From Panorpa germanica (lineage: Eukaryota; Arthropoda; Insecta; Mecoptera; Panorpidae), in assembly GCA_963678705.1 (NCBI GenBank), contig OY783218.1, positions 10,488,152-10,552,151 on the forward strand: a DNA stretch of 64,000 bases. Direction: 5' to 3'. Position 1 is the stretch's first letter. Each line of letters begins with the position of its first letter. Of this stretch, positions 39,701-50,128 are shown piece after piece. Both the position numbers and the translations under genes were made by a program. The notes under the pieces are model-generated. The model was not told where the DNA came from, did not search any database, and was given only the letters and a program-made list of their open reading frames with translations.

Positions 39701-42700
39701 AAGGGATTCAATGTTGTACAACATTCCAAATGCATGTGACATCACAATCGCTAATTGCTATCTCTTTTATACAACAGAGCGTAAAAGAGATAGGATATTC
39801 AAGATAGAACTCTGGCAAGTTTACAGGTTACCAACTTTACAGCTCATAAATCTCTGCTATATGTATTTATATATCAAAATATCAAATATTATTTACAGCT
39901 ATTTTGAGGAACAATAAAATTCTATTATTATTCTTTGACTTGACTTAATTATTTCGACTACCAACAGCTACAAAACGTTACCACAGCACTGACCTACTCA
40001 ACAAATAACTGACGTATAAAACGCATTTCACGTCATACAAATATGGCCGACCATTTCTAGCGCTAAAACTACAATTCAAACTTTTAATTGCTATATCTCC
40101 GTCAACATTTAGATATTTAATAAAATAGACACGCCAATACACATTTATTAACATCAATTTCAATCAACAATTGAAAAATCGACCACTAAAAAATGAGGAC
40201 ACAAGCTCATTTTATAATCTCGCTTAAATCCATCTCTGCTTATGCCTTGGCAATGATAAACATCAAGCGCTGTTGTACGACAAGTTTTATTTAAGTTTTA
40301 CAGTATAGATTTTCTAACGGATAATATTTCTTTAACGAGTCAACAATATATTTCTCGGTAAAACACTTATCGGATGCAGAGATGTGACCCAAATGCAATT
40401 CTGGGTGAGATATTAACAAAATTATGAATCGGCGCCAATTTTAAATGGAATCTGTCCAAATTTGCTAAGCTGCTTCAAGGAATTATTCATTTATATATAT
40501 ATATATATATATACACACACTATATGTAGATGATGTGTTTCATTCATTCTTACATTTTTAAGAATTTACATGTCTGCAATGAAATATATTTTTTGTTATT
40601 GTAAAATATCGACTAATGATTTTTATTGCAAAAACTTTGGCAGCACTATTGCAGAAATGGAGAAATATTTCGTTGTTTAGTCATTTGAAACAGTGCCTAT
40701 TTTTTAAGTTATTGAACTATCTGATAGGTTCTATTGTTTCCTATAAAAAACTGTTCCGATTTAGCTGGGATTCCTAACCGAAATTATTCGGTCGTTTTCG
40801 GTTCATATAAAAACTTTATTCGGTTTTACCTTTTCTGCTCAAAATAAGAAACGTCAAAATAGTTTTCATTTTATTTTAAAACAAATTGTTGCGTGATTTT
40901 AGTTTAGTGAGCAAACTATATAGTACATAAGTTCAATGGGCCTGTGTCCCCATTTTTTAGTGGTCGATTTTTCAATTGTTGATTGAAATTGATGTTAATA
41001 AATGTGTATTGGCGTGTCTATTTTATTAAATATCTAAATATTGACGGAGATATAGTAATTAAAAGTTTTTTAGCGCTAGAAATGGTCGGCCATTTTTGTA
41101 TGACGTGAAATGCATTTTAACGTCAGTTATTTGTTGAGTAGGTCAGTGCTGTGGTAATGTTTAGTAGCTGTTGGTAGTCGAAATAATCAAGTCAAGTCAA
41201 AGAATAATAAGTTTTTATTTTATTTAACCCTGCTAAGGCAGACATAATATTGAAATTTGATTGTTCCTTGAAATAGCTGTAAATAATATTTGATATTTTG
41301 ATATATAAATACATATAGCAGAGATTTATTAGCTGTAAGGTTGGCTGTAACCTTACACAAGGATTGTGATGTCACATGCACTTGGAATGTATACAACATT
41401 GAATCCCTTTAATATTTAAAGAGACAAAATGACTTTTTTAATTGTTAATATCTCTTAACATATAAGGAGTTATTAAAAAATAATTGAACATTTGAGGTTC
41501 TAGTAACCTACTTTATCAATATATAGTACACTTTTATAAAAATTAAGACACAGGACACAAGCACATTCCCATAAAAAAATATAGCTGTACGTCGCTAACC
41601 ACAAAGACAACCAAAGCAAAGAGGATTAAAACGTCTAAGTTTTAAAGTTTAGAACCTATTAACTTTACCTTAATGTTTAAAAGCTTCTAATGGTTTTACT
41701 TCAAAGCTCTTTGTAAAACTTAAATGTTTTTCTTTAATTCCAGGTATGGACAGACGAGCTTCTTCAATTGGCTTACAACTTAACTCAGCTAAATGGATCG
41801 GCGACAATGTTTTTACAAAAAGCTTATACGAAAATATTGTTAATGGTTGATAAGACTGGGAAGATTCCAGTTAAAAAGTAAGTTTTTATAATGTAAAGTT
41901 TAAAGATTATAACTACATCTATTTAAGCTTTATTTAACGAAAATTAGTTTCCCTTTACATCAAATTATTTTGAGGTTAATTTTTTTTTAACCAATAAAAT
42001 AAGTCACAAAATTTACTAGTATATTATTATTATTTATTGTTTGTTGTTCACCTTTCGGCTTTACAATCTACATTCTCAATACATACTTCAAATTACAATC
42101 AAATTTACATTATTCTCCACCAGCTTAATTATTCTCCTGTTCTTCCTTTCCTTCTTACTATTTCCGCCATCCACCTCTTTCCTTCACTGCCTCCCTTTAA
42201 TAGCTGGCCAATATTCCTTTCGCTCGCTACTTTTTCCTTACACTCAAACTTAATGTGCTCCAGTGTTTCGTCCTACGCTCCACACATTCTACACTTTCTT
42301 TCCTCACTCTTTTCCCAGTATCTGTTTCCTTTTTCCTCATTTCCCAATCTAAACCTTGCTGTTCTTCTTATGTGTTTTATGTCTTTTTCTATAAGGTACT
42401 GAGGCACATTATTTTCCCATAACCTCTTATATCTTTTATTGTAGTTACTTTTTTCTATTTTTCCCATTCTCTCCTGCTGTTGTGTCTCCTTATCCCTTCT
42501 CCTTAGCTCCTCTTCCACACTTGCGCCACCTTCTCTTCTCCTCTCTGCCTCCTCGATCGCCATTCCATTCCTTTCAAAGTACTCCTTTCTCTTTTTTGGA
42601 CCTACTAGTATATATCGGGGATATTATGAAATGATGAACAAGTTAAATAAAATAGACTATTACGCATTGTGCTGCTCTATTTTAAGTGTTTATATCTTCT

Positions 42701-45700
42701 ACAACACTGTAAAATACTCGTAATTACACATTTGTTTCTCATTTCTGAAATTTATCTTTATAAATATATAGGGTACAGTTTCATAAAAATTAAGACGAAA
42801 TACAATTAAATTTTCCGTGAGCTTAAATAATACCATCTAAGGCGCTTTTCATGTTAAGCGTTGTATTCCTCCAGGCAGCTTGATCCGTTACTGTCTTAGC
42901 TTTAAATGTTTCATTTGTCCTTTCCACGTTTTCTTCACCCATGCATTACTACTGATATATAAATATGAAAAGCTTTACAGTATATGAATGTATTAGAGAA
43001 GTATTAAAAGAGGTTTAAACATTTTTCAATGGTAATCTTTCTTTTCAGTGTCGTTAAGATGTTCGCACAAAACAAAGAAGACCGACGCCGTGTTGAAAAA
43101 GCATTAGACCTCTCAGGATTTCCTTCTGGCAAAGGGGACCTTATTTCAGAACAAAAATTCACCTTTGAAGAATTTTATAATTTTTATAAGAACTTAACGC
43201 AACGAAATGAAGTAGAAAAAATATTTGAAGAGTTGTAAGTTATTCGTTTGTTTCTGTATGCTTAATATTATCTATTAACTATATTACTTTTCCATAGAAG
43301 TTTTGGAAGAAATTCAAATGCGCCTTGTGCTTATGCAACATCAATTACATTTGTTATTTTATATTATCTCTCATCTTATGTTTTACCTTACGGATCGAAT
43401 GTTTGAAAGAAGCTAACAAAATAATAAATCATTGAGAAATATTCGTCTGAATTTCCTAAATGTTATTTTCTATACAGATGTCTTGTAATAAAATTTGTTA
43501 GTTCTTGTTGTAATTTAAATAACATTTTTCCTCAGAGTCGGAAATTCTAAACGGCGATTGATGTCGACGCAACAGCTGGTCGATTTTTTGAATAAAACAC
43601 AAAGAGATCCTCGATTAAATGAAATATTACATCCCTACGCTAATCCTGCACGTGCCAAGGATCTTATTTCACAGTATGAACCTAATAAATTTAACTCACA
43701 AAAAGGGCAACTAAGTTTTGATGGATTTTTAAGGTATGTATAATTTTTTAGGTTATGTTTAGACTCATCATTTTATTTCGTTCAAATCTTTATAATTTCG
43801 TCATACTTTTTAAACTGTTTTTATTCAGTTAATAGGGCTCTCTTTATTATTTTCTTTTTGGTTAGGTAGCTACTTTACCGATCAATATTTCTGTACTATT
43901 TAACAATAATTTACAATTAATTTTTATTTTAATTAGGTATTTAATGTCTGAGGAGAACCCAATAATGGCTGTAAGCAAATTAGAGCTATGTGCAGACATG
44001 CAGCAACCTCTCGCACATTATTTTATAAACTCCTCCCACAATACTTACCTGACAGGACATCAGTTGACAGGAAAGTCGAGCGTGGAAATTTACCGGCAAT
44101 GTTTGCTGGCAGGATGTCGGTATGTACTACAATATTTTAAATCTCAAATTAATCTACCAGTCTCTCATCATTTACTTTTTAGATGTGTGGAACTGGACTT
44201 CTGGAATGGCCGTTTCGATGAGCCCGTTGTTTGTCACGGATACACATTCGTAACTGATATCAGTGCCAGAGAAGTTTTGGAAGCTATTGCAGAAAGTTCG
44301 TTTAAAACCAGTGATTATCCAGTTATACTTAGCTTTGAGAACCACTGTAATCCCCGCCAGCAAGCTAAAATCGCTAATTATTGTCGCGATATATTTGGAG
44401 ATATGCTATTAGATAAGCCATTAGACTCACATCCTTTAGAACCTTCATATGAGCTGCCTCCTCCTCATTTTTTGATGAGAAAAATTATAATTAAGAACAA
44501 GAAAAAACATCATCATCATCATCATCACCATCACAAGAAAGTAAGTGAGGTAAATTGTATCTATAGCTAACAAACTAACACAAGTCAATCGATATTTCTA
44601 TTTAATAAAGACTTGTTTTCCTAATTTATTATTTATTCCAACAGCAACAACAACCGGAAGCTAAAGAAGACGTTACAACCGGAAATGGTGACGTGCCACA
44701 TCATGCTCCGCCATTACAAGTTAGTAAAAACCGTTATGTTTTACTGGATTTCAAGTTTATATTGACTGAATGTTTTGTAGCAGGTTCGACAGTCTTCTAA
44801 AGACAGTACTGGTAGCAGTGATTCTGATAGTTCTTCCGGTGAAGAAGATGGACCTATAGCACCTGTATTAGCTCCAGGAGCTGCAACAAATCCTGATAAT
44901 AAAGTTCCTCAAGCACGTGAGACTGAAGCTGGAGCTGAAATTTCTGCACTTGTTAATTATGTTCAACCTGTACACTTCAATAGTTTTGAAAATTCTGAAA
45001 GTTAGTTTACGCCTTATCTATATGCTACCCCAATACTTCTCACTTATTTATTAATATTTTTGTTTTCTTCAGAAAAGAATCGATTTTATGAAATGTCGTC
45101 TTTTGATGAGAAGCAAGCTACAACGTTATTAAAGGAACGACCTATTGAGTTTGTAAATTATAATAAACATCAGTTATCAAGAGTATATCCCGCAGGAACA
45201 CGTTTTGACAGTTCAAATTTTATGCCTCAAGTATTTTGGAACGCCGGTAAGTCAAGCTGACAATATGAACATAGTTATACATACCTAAAACGGAAGTTTA
45301 TATTTTTTTAACTATTGCAGGTTGTCAACTTGTTGCATTAAACTATCAAACGTTGGATCTTGCAATGCAGCTAAATTTAGGAATATTTGAATATAATAAC
45401 CGTTGTGGTTTTATACTAAAACCGGAATTTATGCGTCGGAAGGATCGTCGTCTTGATCCCTTCGCAGAATCTACCGTAGATGGTATTATCGCTGGCACGG
45501 TATCTATAAATGTCATATCAGCTCAATTTTTAACGGACAAGAGAGTAGGAACTTATGTAGAAGTTGATATGTACGGATTACCAGCTGATACTTTTAGAAA
45601 GAAGTTCAGAACAAAAATTGTACCTAATAATGGTATTAATCCTGTATACGGAGATGAACCATTTGTATTTAAAAAAGTTGTTTTACCAGAATTGGCAAGT

Positions 45701-48360
45701 ATTCGTTTGGCTGCTTATGAAGAAGGTGGGAGATTAATTGGTCATAGAGTTCTACCTGTGGTTGGTTTGTGTCCTGGATATAGACATGTCACATTAAGAA
45801 CAGAGATTGGTCAACCCATACCATTATCAACATTATTTCTACATATAGTTGTTAAAGATTATGTACCACATTCATTCTTAGATTTTGCTGAAGCATTAGC
45901 TAATCCTATTAAATATCAAAGTGATCTGGAAAAAAGATCGCAGCAGCTAGCTATTTTAACGGAAGGAATGGAGCCAATGAACGAGGAAGACGTTCCGGTC
46001 AACATGGGTATATATTTGAAGTCATTTTTTAGTTATAATATTTTCTTATATATTAATACTTTCTTGGTTTCGCAGGAAGTAAAAAGGAATTAAGGCCGAA
46101 TGATACAATTTTTGGTAGTCCAAAGCACCGAGCAAGTATTTGTGCCAGCAGTGCCCTAGGAGTCAGTATTACAGAGAATAACGACAGTGATCATGAATTA
46201 AGTGAAGCTGTGGCTGCTCCTATGTTAACTGTGAGTGTTAAAAATTATGTTTATTTATTTACTAGATGTATCCTCTTCTATTGCTAACATATTCTTCTTC
46301 TTTGCCTATTCTTTATCCGCTTTACAAATAAACCTGTTATAAAATTTATACCAGATATAAAGCCTAAATGGTATAAATTTTATAACAGGTTTATTTGTAA
46401 AGCGGTATGTGTTATTTAAATCTACAACAAAGCTTTCTTATTTTAATTATTTTTCTTTTTATTTTAATAAATTTATCATCCATTACAGCAAGCAAGTATA
46501 GACCAGCCAATTGTATCAAAATCAGAAATAGTAACAATTATATCCGAAGAAATTAGAGCAGAGTCTTTAGAAAAAATACTAGAGAATAAATTAGTGAAAG
46601 AAAAGAAAGTAGAATTTGAGAAGAAAATAGAGTCTTTAAAAAAGAAACATGACAAAGAAAAATGTCGTATTCAAACGCAAAGATCTACCGATTTTACAGA
46701 TAGTGTTAAACGATCAAAGTTTTATATGGGAAACAAGTTAGTTAAAAGATTGTCAAGTAAAAACATGTATGTATATTAAATTTTATGTATTATCATCTTC
46801 CAAAGCTACTTATATTAAACCCTATATATTTTCATAGGGATACACCACTGCAGATTTCATCTAATAATTCCGAATTAGGTGAATGTAGTGAAACTGATGG
46901 CGAAAAACATGACAAAGGAATTTCCCGCAGCCAGTCCGAACGTTTACTGGCTGTGTGCAAAGAACAGGCTAATCAGTTACGGGAATTGAAAGAAAAGTAC
47001 CATGATATTATTTACAGCACCGCGGAGAAAGTCATGAGAGCATCCCAAGCTAGTCAGATGAAAAACCTTCGAGTATGTATATTAGCTAGGTCATTTATCA
47101 GGCTTCAGAAACCATATGCAATATACTAAAGTTGTTTTGTTTGAAGGCTTTATTAGACCGCGAAACTGCAGACGTGATGAGAGGTCTTCAGACAACACGA
47201 AGAAAAGAAGTTAAGGATTTGGTTAAAGAGCGTCGTGATAGAGATGAGCTTTTGCGAATGAAAAGAGAAGTAAGCTAAACATTTTACTGATTACTAGAGT
47301 TTACCCCCGTTGCAAAGCGACGTCTTTTTGGCGTGTATCATTTGAATCCAATAAAATAATTCGTAATTACATTTCATATTTAATTCTATTTTTAAATTGA
47401 AATAATAAACTCGCACACATATACATTGACACATATAAATTGACTAAAAAAACATATTTTTTTATCAAAATAAAAAATATTTTCAATTTATGCGTTTTTT
47501 CGATTCGTAAATAAGTTACCAAGGTTAGCCTATATACAAAATTTCAACTTTCTAGCACAATTTTTACTCGGCAAATACTGCCCCCGTGCCCCCAAATAAA
47601 ATTTTGAAATTTTGAATTTTTTTTTATTAATAATATACTTCATTGTTCTAAAATCCAGAATATGAACTTTCTCCAATGTTCTCTATCGGGTCCCCGAATT
47701 TCATCAACCCCCCCTTTTTTCAATTTTTGAATTTCTAATTTTTAAGAAATGTCAGCATTGAATACCTTAATACACATGCAAAATTTCAACTTTCTATCTC
47801 TTACGAATTAAAAGTAATACAGCAAGAAAGGGCTCATTTTTTTTCCAGTTTTTCCAAAATTACGGGTTTCCAGGAAATTCAGGGAAAAATCCGGAGACGC
47901 CAAAAGTCTTAGAATTTTTTTCTCTACGAAATAGGCAATTTTTAAAAACATTGACTTAGCCGTTTTCGCGCTGCCATACAAAATTCACTACCAAACATAT
48001 AAGATCATAAATATACACCTGGGAATTTATGCAATTCTAATATTTTTTCTCTTTTAGGTTGCTTCCTCCATTGTTGAACGAGGTGTGACAGAAAGAGTTC
48101 GTTTGGCACAAGATTATGAAAAAAGAAGAGATGAGCTACAGAGGGATCATGATAATGTTAAGGAAGCATTGTCTTCTTATAAAGCTAAGGTGATAACACA
48201 ATATCCACTTGAATATATAGACTGTATAGGTTTTTTAATAAATCGCAATTATGCGTTCTTTTAGGAAAAGGCTGCACTAATAAAGGAATTTGAATCTCGT
48301 GGAATTGATGCAGAGCCTACAGCTTCGAATTCCACATCAACGTTGCAATTGGAACTGTAG
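21554..48360 (+). CDS. Plc21C: Phospholipase C-beta, Plc21C-type, 5'-partial (17 exons visible)
   Basis: Hydrolyses PIP2 to IP3 and diacylglycerol at the plasma membrane downstream of Gq-coupled receptors. Exons with GT-AG borders: 21554-21700, 30321-30458, 41744-41877, 43049-43234, 43536-43733, 43937-44119, 44183-44540, 44645-44719, 44781-45000, 45073-45246, 45321-46007, 46076-46230, 46489-46766, 46838-47072, 47147-47269, 48058-48189, 48265-48360. They sum to 3519 nt, 1172 codons plus TAG, with every junction phase consistent. Domain order: PH ([15 protein letters not shown]), EF-hands, X domain with both catalytic histidines ([15 protein letters not shown]), a linker with nine His and an acidic Ser-rich stretch, Y domain ([14 protein letters not shown]), C2, then a long charged coiled-coil C-terminus typical of the beta class. 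The linker and [11 protein letters not shown] resemble Drosophila Plc21C rather than norpA. The start codon and about 30-40 residues are not in the window as far as I can find. Confidence 0.95.
23069..23490. repeat. Dispersed repeat D, copy 1
   Basis: Matches 47575-48023 in inverted orientation, from CCCAGGTGTAT through TTTTGTATGG, a TTTTCCCTGAATTTCCTG-type block and AAAGTTGAAATTTTGCATGT, to the GGGCACGGGGG-like end. No ORF and no terminal repeats detected. Confidence 0.75.
26023..26637 (+). mobile_element. Family A element, copy 3
   Basis: 615 bp with intact AATGGGCTTGTGTCCT and AGGACACAAGCCCATT ends. Flanks (TTTAACG and CAGCTTG) show no duplication. Located in PLC intron 1 of the visible set. 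Confidence 0.85.
28869..29660 (-). pseudogene. Mariner transposase, 5'-truncated, disabled
   Basis: A mariner-family DNA transposon copy with its 3' terminal repeat (ACACATGGGCTGAAAAGTCC, after a TA). The reversed frames give the catalytic motifs [20 protein letters not shown] and [13 protein letters not shown] in order, a D,D34D triad. It is broken three ways: the TGG codon in the motif ASVFWDV is now TAG near 29372, a frameshift falls around 29160 before the last catalytic Asp, and sequence similarity stops near 29660 so the N-terminus and other terminal repeat are missing. It is inert in PLC intron 1. Confidence 0.88.
29661..30320. other. Non-coding intronic stretch
   Basis: Short repetition of 'aaagccacattctcat'-like words at 29670-29715, then AT-rich sequence up to the acceptor at 30320. 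Nothing else seen. Confidence 0.4.
30321..30458 (+). CDS. Plc21C: PLC-beta exon: PH-domain continuation
   Basis: Forty-six codons, phase 0 on both sides, from AATTTCAG to GCAAAG|GTAAGA. It encodes the conserved stretch [20 protein letters not shown] followed by the [11 protein letters not shown] motif. This small exon stands alone between an 8.6-kb and an 11.3-kb intron. Confidence 0.93.
31803..32417 (-). mobile_element. Non-LTR retrotransposon 3' end (N4)
   Basis: On the minus strand it encodes an Arg/Glu-rich stretch and the motif [20 protein letters not shown], a C-x2-C...H...C zinc-knuckle found at the C-terminus of insect non-LTR RT proteins. It is broken by frameshifts. Its UTR side (GTTTTTGCCAATAGGTACTA) differs from N1-N3 but matches 15850-16000, so it marks a second subfamily. 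Confidence 0.7.
33702..33773 (-). tRNA. Initiator tRNA-Met (CAU)
   Basis: The minus strand folds into a complete 72-nt cloverleaf. The acceptor is AGCAGAG/CTCTGCT with A1-U72, the D stem is GCGC/GCGT, the anticodon stem is CTGGG/CCCAG with loop CCCATAA (anticodon CAU), and the T stem is CGTAG/CTACG. The T-loop is ATCGAAA rather than TTCRANN, and three consecutive G-C pairs abut the anticodon loop. Both are hallmarks of eukaryotic initiator tRNA-Met. There is no intron. T-runs just downstream (complement of 33688-33700) would stop RNA polymerase III. The gene lies inside PLC intron 2, antisense to it. Confidence 0.95.
35101..35690 (-). mobile_element. Family A element, copy 4
   Basis: 590 bp in reverse orientation. 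The left end AATGGGCTTGTGCCCT is intact. The right end is shortened inside (a deletion just before GCAAGCCCATT). No flank duplication. Confidence 0.82.
35965..36545 (-). mobile_element. Non-LTR retrotransposon 3' end (N2)
   Basis: The minus strand has a 112-codon open frame (36406-36068) with the core [14 protein letters not shown] and zinc-knuckle [18 protein letters not shown]. This is the C-terminal tail of a non-LTR endonuclease/RT protein. The open frame continues upstream to the CTTTCTCTTTTTTGGACC border, the same border as N3. The 3' side has a (TAT)n tract, probably the tail. Confidence 0.75.
37082..37718 (+). mobile_element. Family A element, copy 5
   Basis: 637 bp, both 16-bp ends intact; the best full-length reference copy in the window. 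It forms a head-to-head pair with copy 4 about 1.4 kb away. Flanks ATTTTCC and CGTCACA do not match. Confidence 0.88.
38324..39413 (+). mobile_element. hAT-family element relic with ZBED-like transposase end
   Basis: Terminal inverted repeats CAGCGGTTCTCAAA and TTTGAGAACCGCTG bound a 1090-bp element. The flanking 8-mers TTATACAC and TTATAATG are partly alike, perhaps a decayed 8-bp duplication. Inside, 38494-39125 encodes the C-terminal part of a hAT transposase of the SCAND3/ZBED5 type. It ends in the dimerisation region ([20 protein letters not shown]) and has a frameshift near 38750-38780. The N-terminal half and the catalytic region are absent, so this is an internally deleted, dead copy. 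Confidence 0.85.
39543..40211 (-). mobile_element. Family A element, copy 6, with an internal insertion
   Basis: 669 bp in reverse orientation, ends AATGGGCTTGTGTCCT and AGGACACAAGCTCATT. About 70 bp not found in other copies lies at 39748-39825. It includes a 12-bp perfect hairpin (CTATCTCTTTTA and its complement). Confidence 0.85.
40935..41567 (+). mobile_element. Family A element, copy 7
   Basis: 633 bp, ends AATGGGCCTGTGTCCC and AGGACACAAGCACATT, one substitution in each terminus. It faces copy 6 across 0.7 kb. It ends 176 bp before a PLC exon. Confidence 0.85.
41744..41877 (+). CDS. Plc21C: PLC-beta exon: PH/EF-hand junction
   Basis: 134 nt, entered in phase 0 and left after two bases of an Asn codon that is completed at 43049. 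It encodes [20 protein letters not shown] and the first EF-hand (DKTGKIPVK). It is the first exon of the compact 3' part of the gene, where most introns are under 350 bp. A family A element ends 176 bp upstream of it. Confidence 0.93.
42021..42603 (-). mobile_element. Non-LTR retrotransposon 3' end (N3)
   Basis: Within a PLC intron (41878-43048). Nearly the same sequence as N2: the minus-strand frame includes [20 protein letters not shown] and [14 protein letters not shown], with a frameshift in the zinc-knuckle segment. It ends at the same CTCTTTTTTGGACC border as N2. The 3' side opens onto a (TAT)n tract. A family A-like scrap follows at about 42765-42805. Confidence 0.75.
46317..46405. repeat. 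Perfect 37-bp inverted repeat, 15-nt loop, in PLC intron
   Basis: Left arm 46317-46353 and right arm 46369-46405 are exact reverse complements. The 15-nt spacer is 46354-46368. It sits in the 258-bp intron 46231-46488 and is transcribed with PLC. It could be a tiny palindromic transposon, a hairpin small-RNA precursor, or an amplification or assembly artefact. Confidence 0.9.
47270..48057. repeat. PLC intron filled with repeat sequence, incl. repeat D copy 2
   Basis: 47298-47395 matches 460-555 inverted, beginning TACTAGAGTTTACCCCCGTT. 47575-48023 matches repeat D at 23069-23490 inverted. The two parts may be one element, since together they occupy nearly the entire intron. Confidence 0.65.
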
Positions 48361-49448
48361 CAGGACGCTTCCGAGGGGGCCGACTCCCCTCCGAGGTATT
48401 CATGTTGGATTCTTCGAAATTGTTGTTAAAACAACAGCAATTAATTTAAAAAAATAGAATAAAAACACAATATGTAAACTGTGTTTAATTGATAAAGAAT
48501 TTTTGGCGAAATTCTTGAAAATACTATTTTGAAAATAGATGGAAAAGTAGGGCAGGTCCCCATTATCGTAAATAATAAATAAGTAATTTTGAAAAATAAA
48601 ATTATTGTACTGATTTAAAATTTCTTAGATCGTGAGTTGTAGATATACAATTGTTTATTATAAAAATTGTAAAATTATGTGTCTTCATAATCGTATAATA
48701 ATTAGGAAAATCTATATATTTTCTGTTCCTTTTATGCAATAAAAATACATAACTATACATTTAATCAATTGTGAAATATAGATCTTCGTTAGGTACTTTA
48801 CAAAATGAAATAAATACAAAAATATTTATTCTCATCTGATGATATTTTAGAATCTTGTAATCTCATTTTTACGCTTGCAGTCGCATGTCTTCGTATATAC
48901 ATATTTACAAACATGTCTTGTTGTAAGGAATTGTTATCATAAGTATTTTATAATATCGAAAAATCGTTATCTCTTTAATAGAAACATCTTGTTTAATATT
49001 TACGTAAATGTCGTGATGTATCCGTTGGATCTTGGACAATCTAAATTTATCTAGAAAATATTCCAATATTTTACCTTCATTTGCTACAGATTAAGTTAAA
49101 GTTCTCGAACAATATCGTTAAAATCTTTTTTATTTTATATTTTAGACCGGATTTTATTTCTATGGATAGTCATACAAGTGTTCGTTCACTTTTCTGCAAC
49201 GAATCATCAGTACAAGAGATAGGGTTGCTTCCATGAGAAACTTGAGGTATGAGGTTCCTTCCATGAGTAACTTAAGGTATGTCCGTTTTTTTTCTGTTCC
49301 TTTAGTAAGTAACATATAGTAAGCAGAACATGGTTTTCATCAAAGCCGTCATTTTCCGTATACGATAATGTACAGCGAACGCACTTGTATACGTACTTAT
49401 ACAAAGAGACCAATGACTTTCATGCGGACAACACGACGTTTATCTTAA
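48361..49448 (+). other. PLC 3' UTR and downstream sequence
   Basis: After the stop codon at 48358-48360 the sequence is AT-rich. AATAAA-type signals occur at 48456-48480 and at 48738 (GCAATAAAAATAC). The true cleavage site cannot be chosen from sequence. 49228-49285 has a short local duplication (CTTCCATGAG(A/T)AACTT(G/A)AGGTATG). Confidence 0.5.
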
Positions 49449-50128
49449 GGCCTGTCTCATTATGGCACCGTATTTAAGCGAATTTCTGCCGGACGTATAC
49501 GGGCTATTACGCTTTACCTATCCGAACACTGTAAATGTAATGAGATCGCTCTGGAGCTCTCAGACTGCACGCTACAAAGCCGTCCGAATACGGGCTGCAC
49601 TACCTCGCACATTAGAACCGTATAAAGGCGAATTTTATCCAAGCGTTACCACTACTACAACGATATCGTATTCGAACCTTTGTAAATGCAAACAGCCGCC
49701 TCAGACTGGAGGGGATACCTAAGATCGCTCGTTGTTACGCTGCAATACGGTTCAAATGAGGTCTATCGGCGACATCGCTTATGACGAGTATGTTCTGCAT
49801 GCAGTTTATGTTTGTATTTCAGTGAATCATGGACACGGATACCGATACCAATATGATAGAACTAAATTTAAATTCATGACAACCAGAACTCAGATATATA
49901 ATAAATGCTAAAGTCCCTTTAATACCAGTAGTGTATCGATAAAAATTAAAGTTAAAGTTTGCTCTCATGATAAATTATATAAGTGCTAAAGAACTCCAAT
50001 ACACCCCCTAATACACGACTACAGACATCTGTGACACACATAGGCGGTTTGCTTTGTATCTCATCCAATCCGCCGATTTACGTCCGAATAAGCCGTCGCT
50101 TAAATACGGTCCCATACTGAGACAGGCC
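49449..50128. mobile_element. PIF/Harbinger-type MITE
   Basis: 680 bp with ends GGCCTGTCTCATTATGGCAC and, inverted, GGCCTGTCTCAGTATGGGAC. The inverted repeat continues through CCGTATTTAAGCGA. It is flanked by TAA on both sides (49446-49448, 50129-50131), the 3-bp target duplication typical of PIF/Harbinger. It is markedly more GC-rich than its surroundings. The 86-codon ORF inside is not recognisable. Confidence 0.8.

Larger units (their letters stand above)
30459..41743 (+). other. PLC intron (11.3 kb), transposon-rich
   Basis: Contains a non-LTR fragment (31803-32417), the antisense initiator tRNA-Met (33702-33773), family A copies at 35101, 37082, 39543 and 40935, a non-LTR fragment (35965-36545) and a hAT relic (38324-39413). 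A (TA)n/(CA)n microsatellite lies at about 40493-40521. No further PLC exon is needed, since the flanking exons join in frame and in conserved sequence. Confidence 0.8.

Noticed and set aside
40493..40521. (TA)n followed by (CA)n
   Set aside because: Ordinary microsatellite, noted only as part of the intron.
42037..42402. 121-codon plus-strand ORF
   Set aside because: Antisense shadow of non-LTR fragment N3; the same shadow recurs at 8999-9343 opposite N1.
49462..49722. 86-codon ORF in GC-richer DNA
   Set aside because: Lies wholly within a MITE defined by inverted repeats and TAA duplications; the sequence has no transposase motifs.
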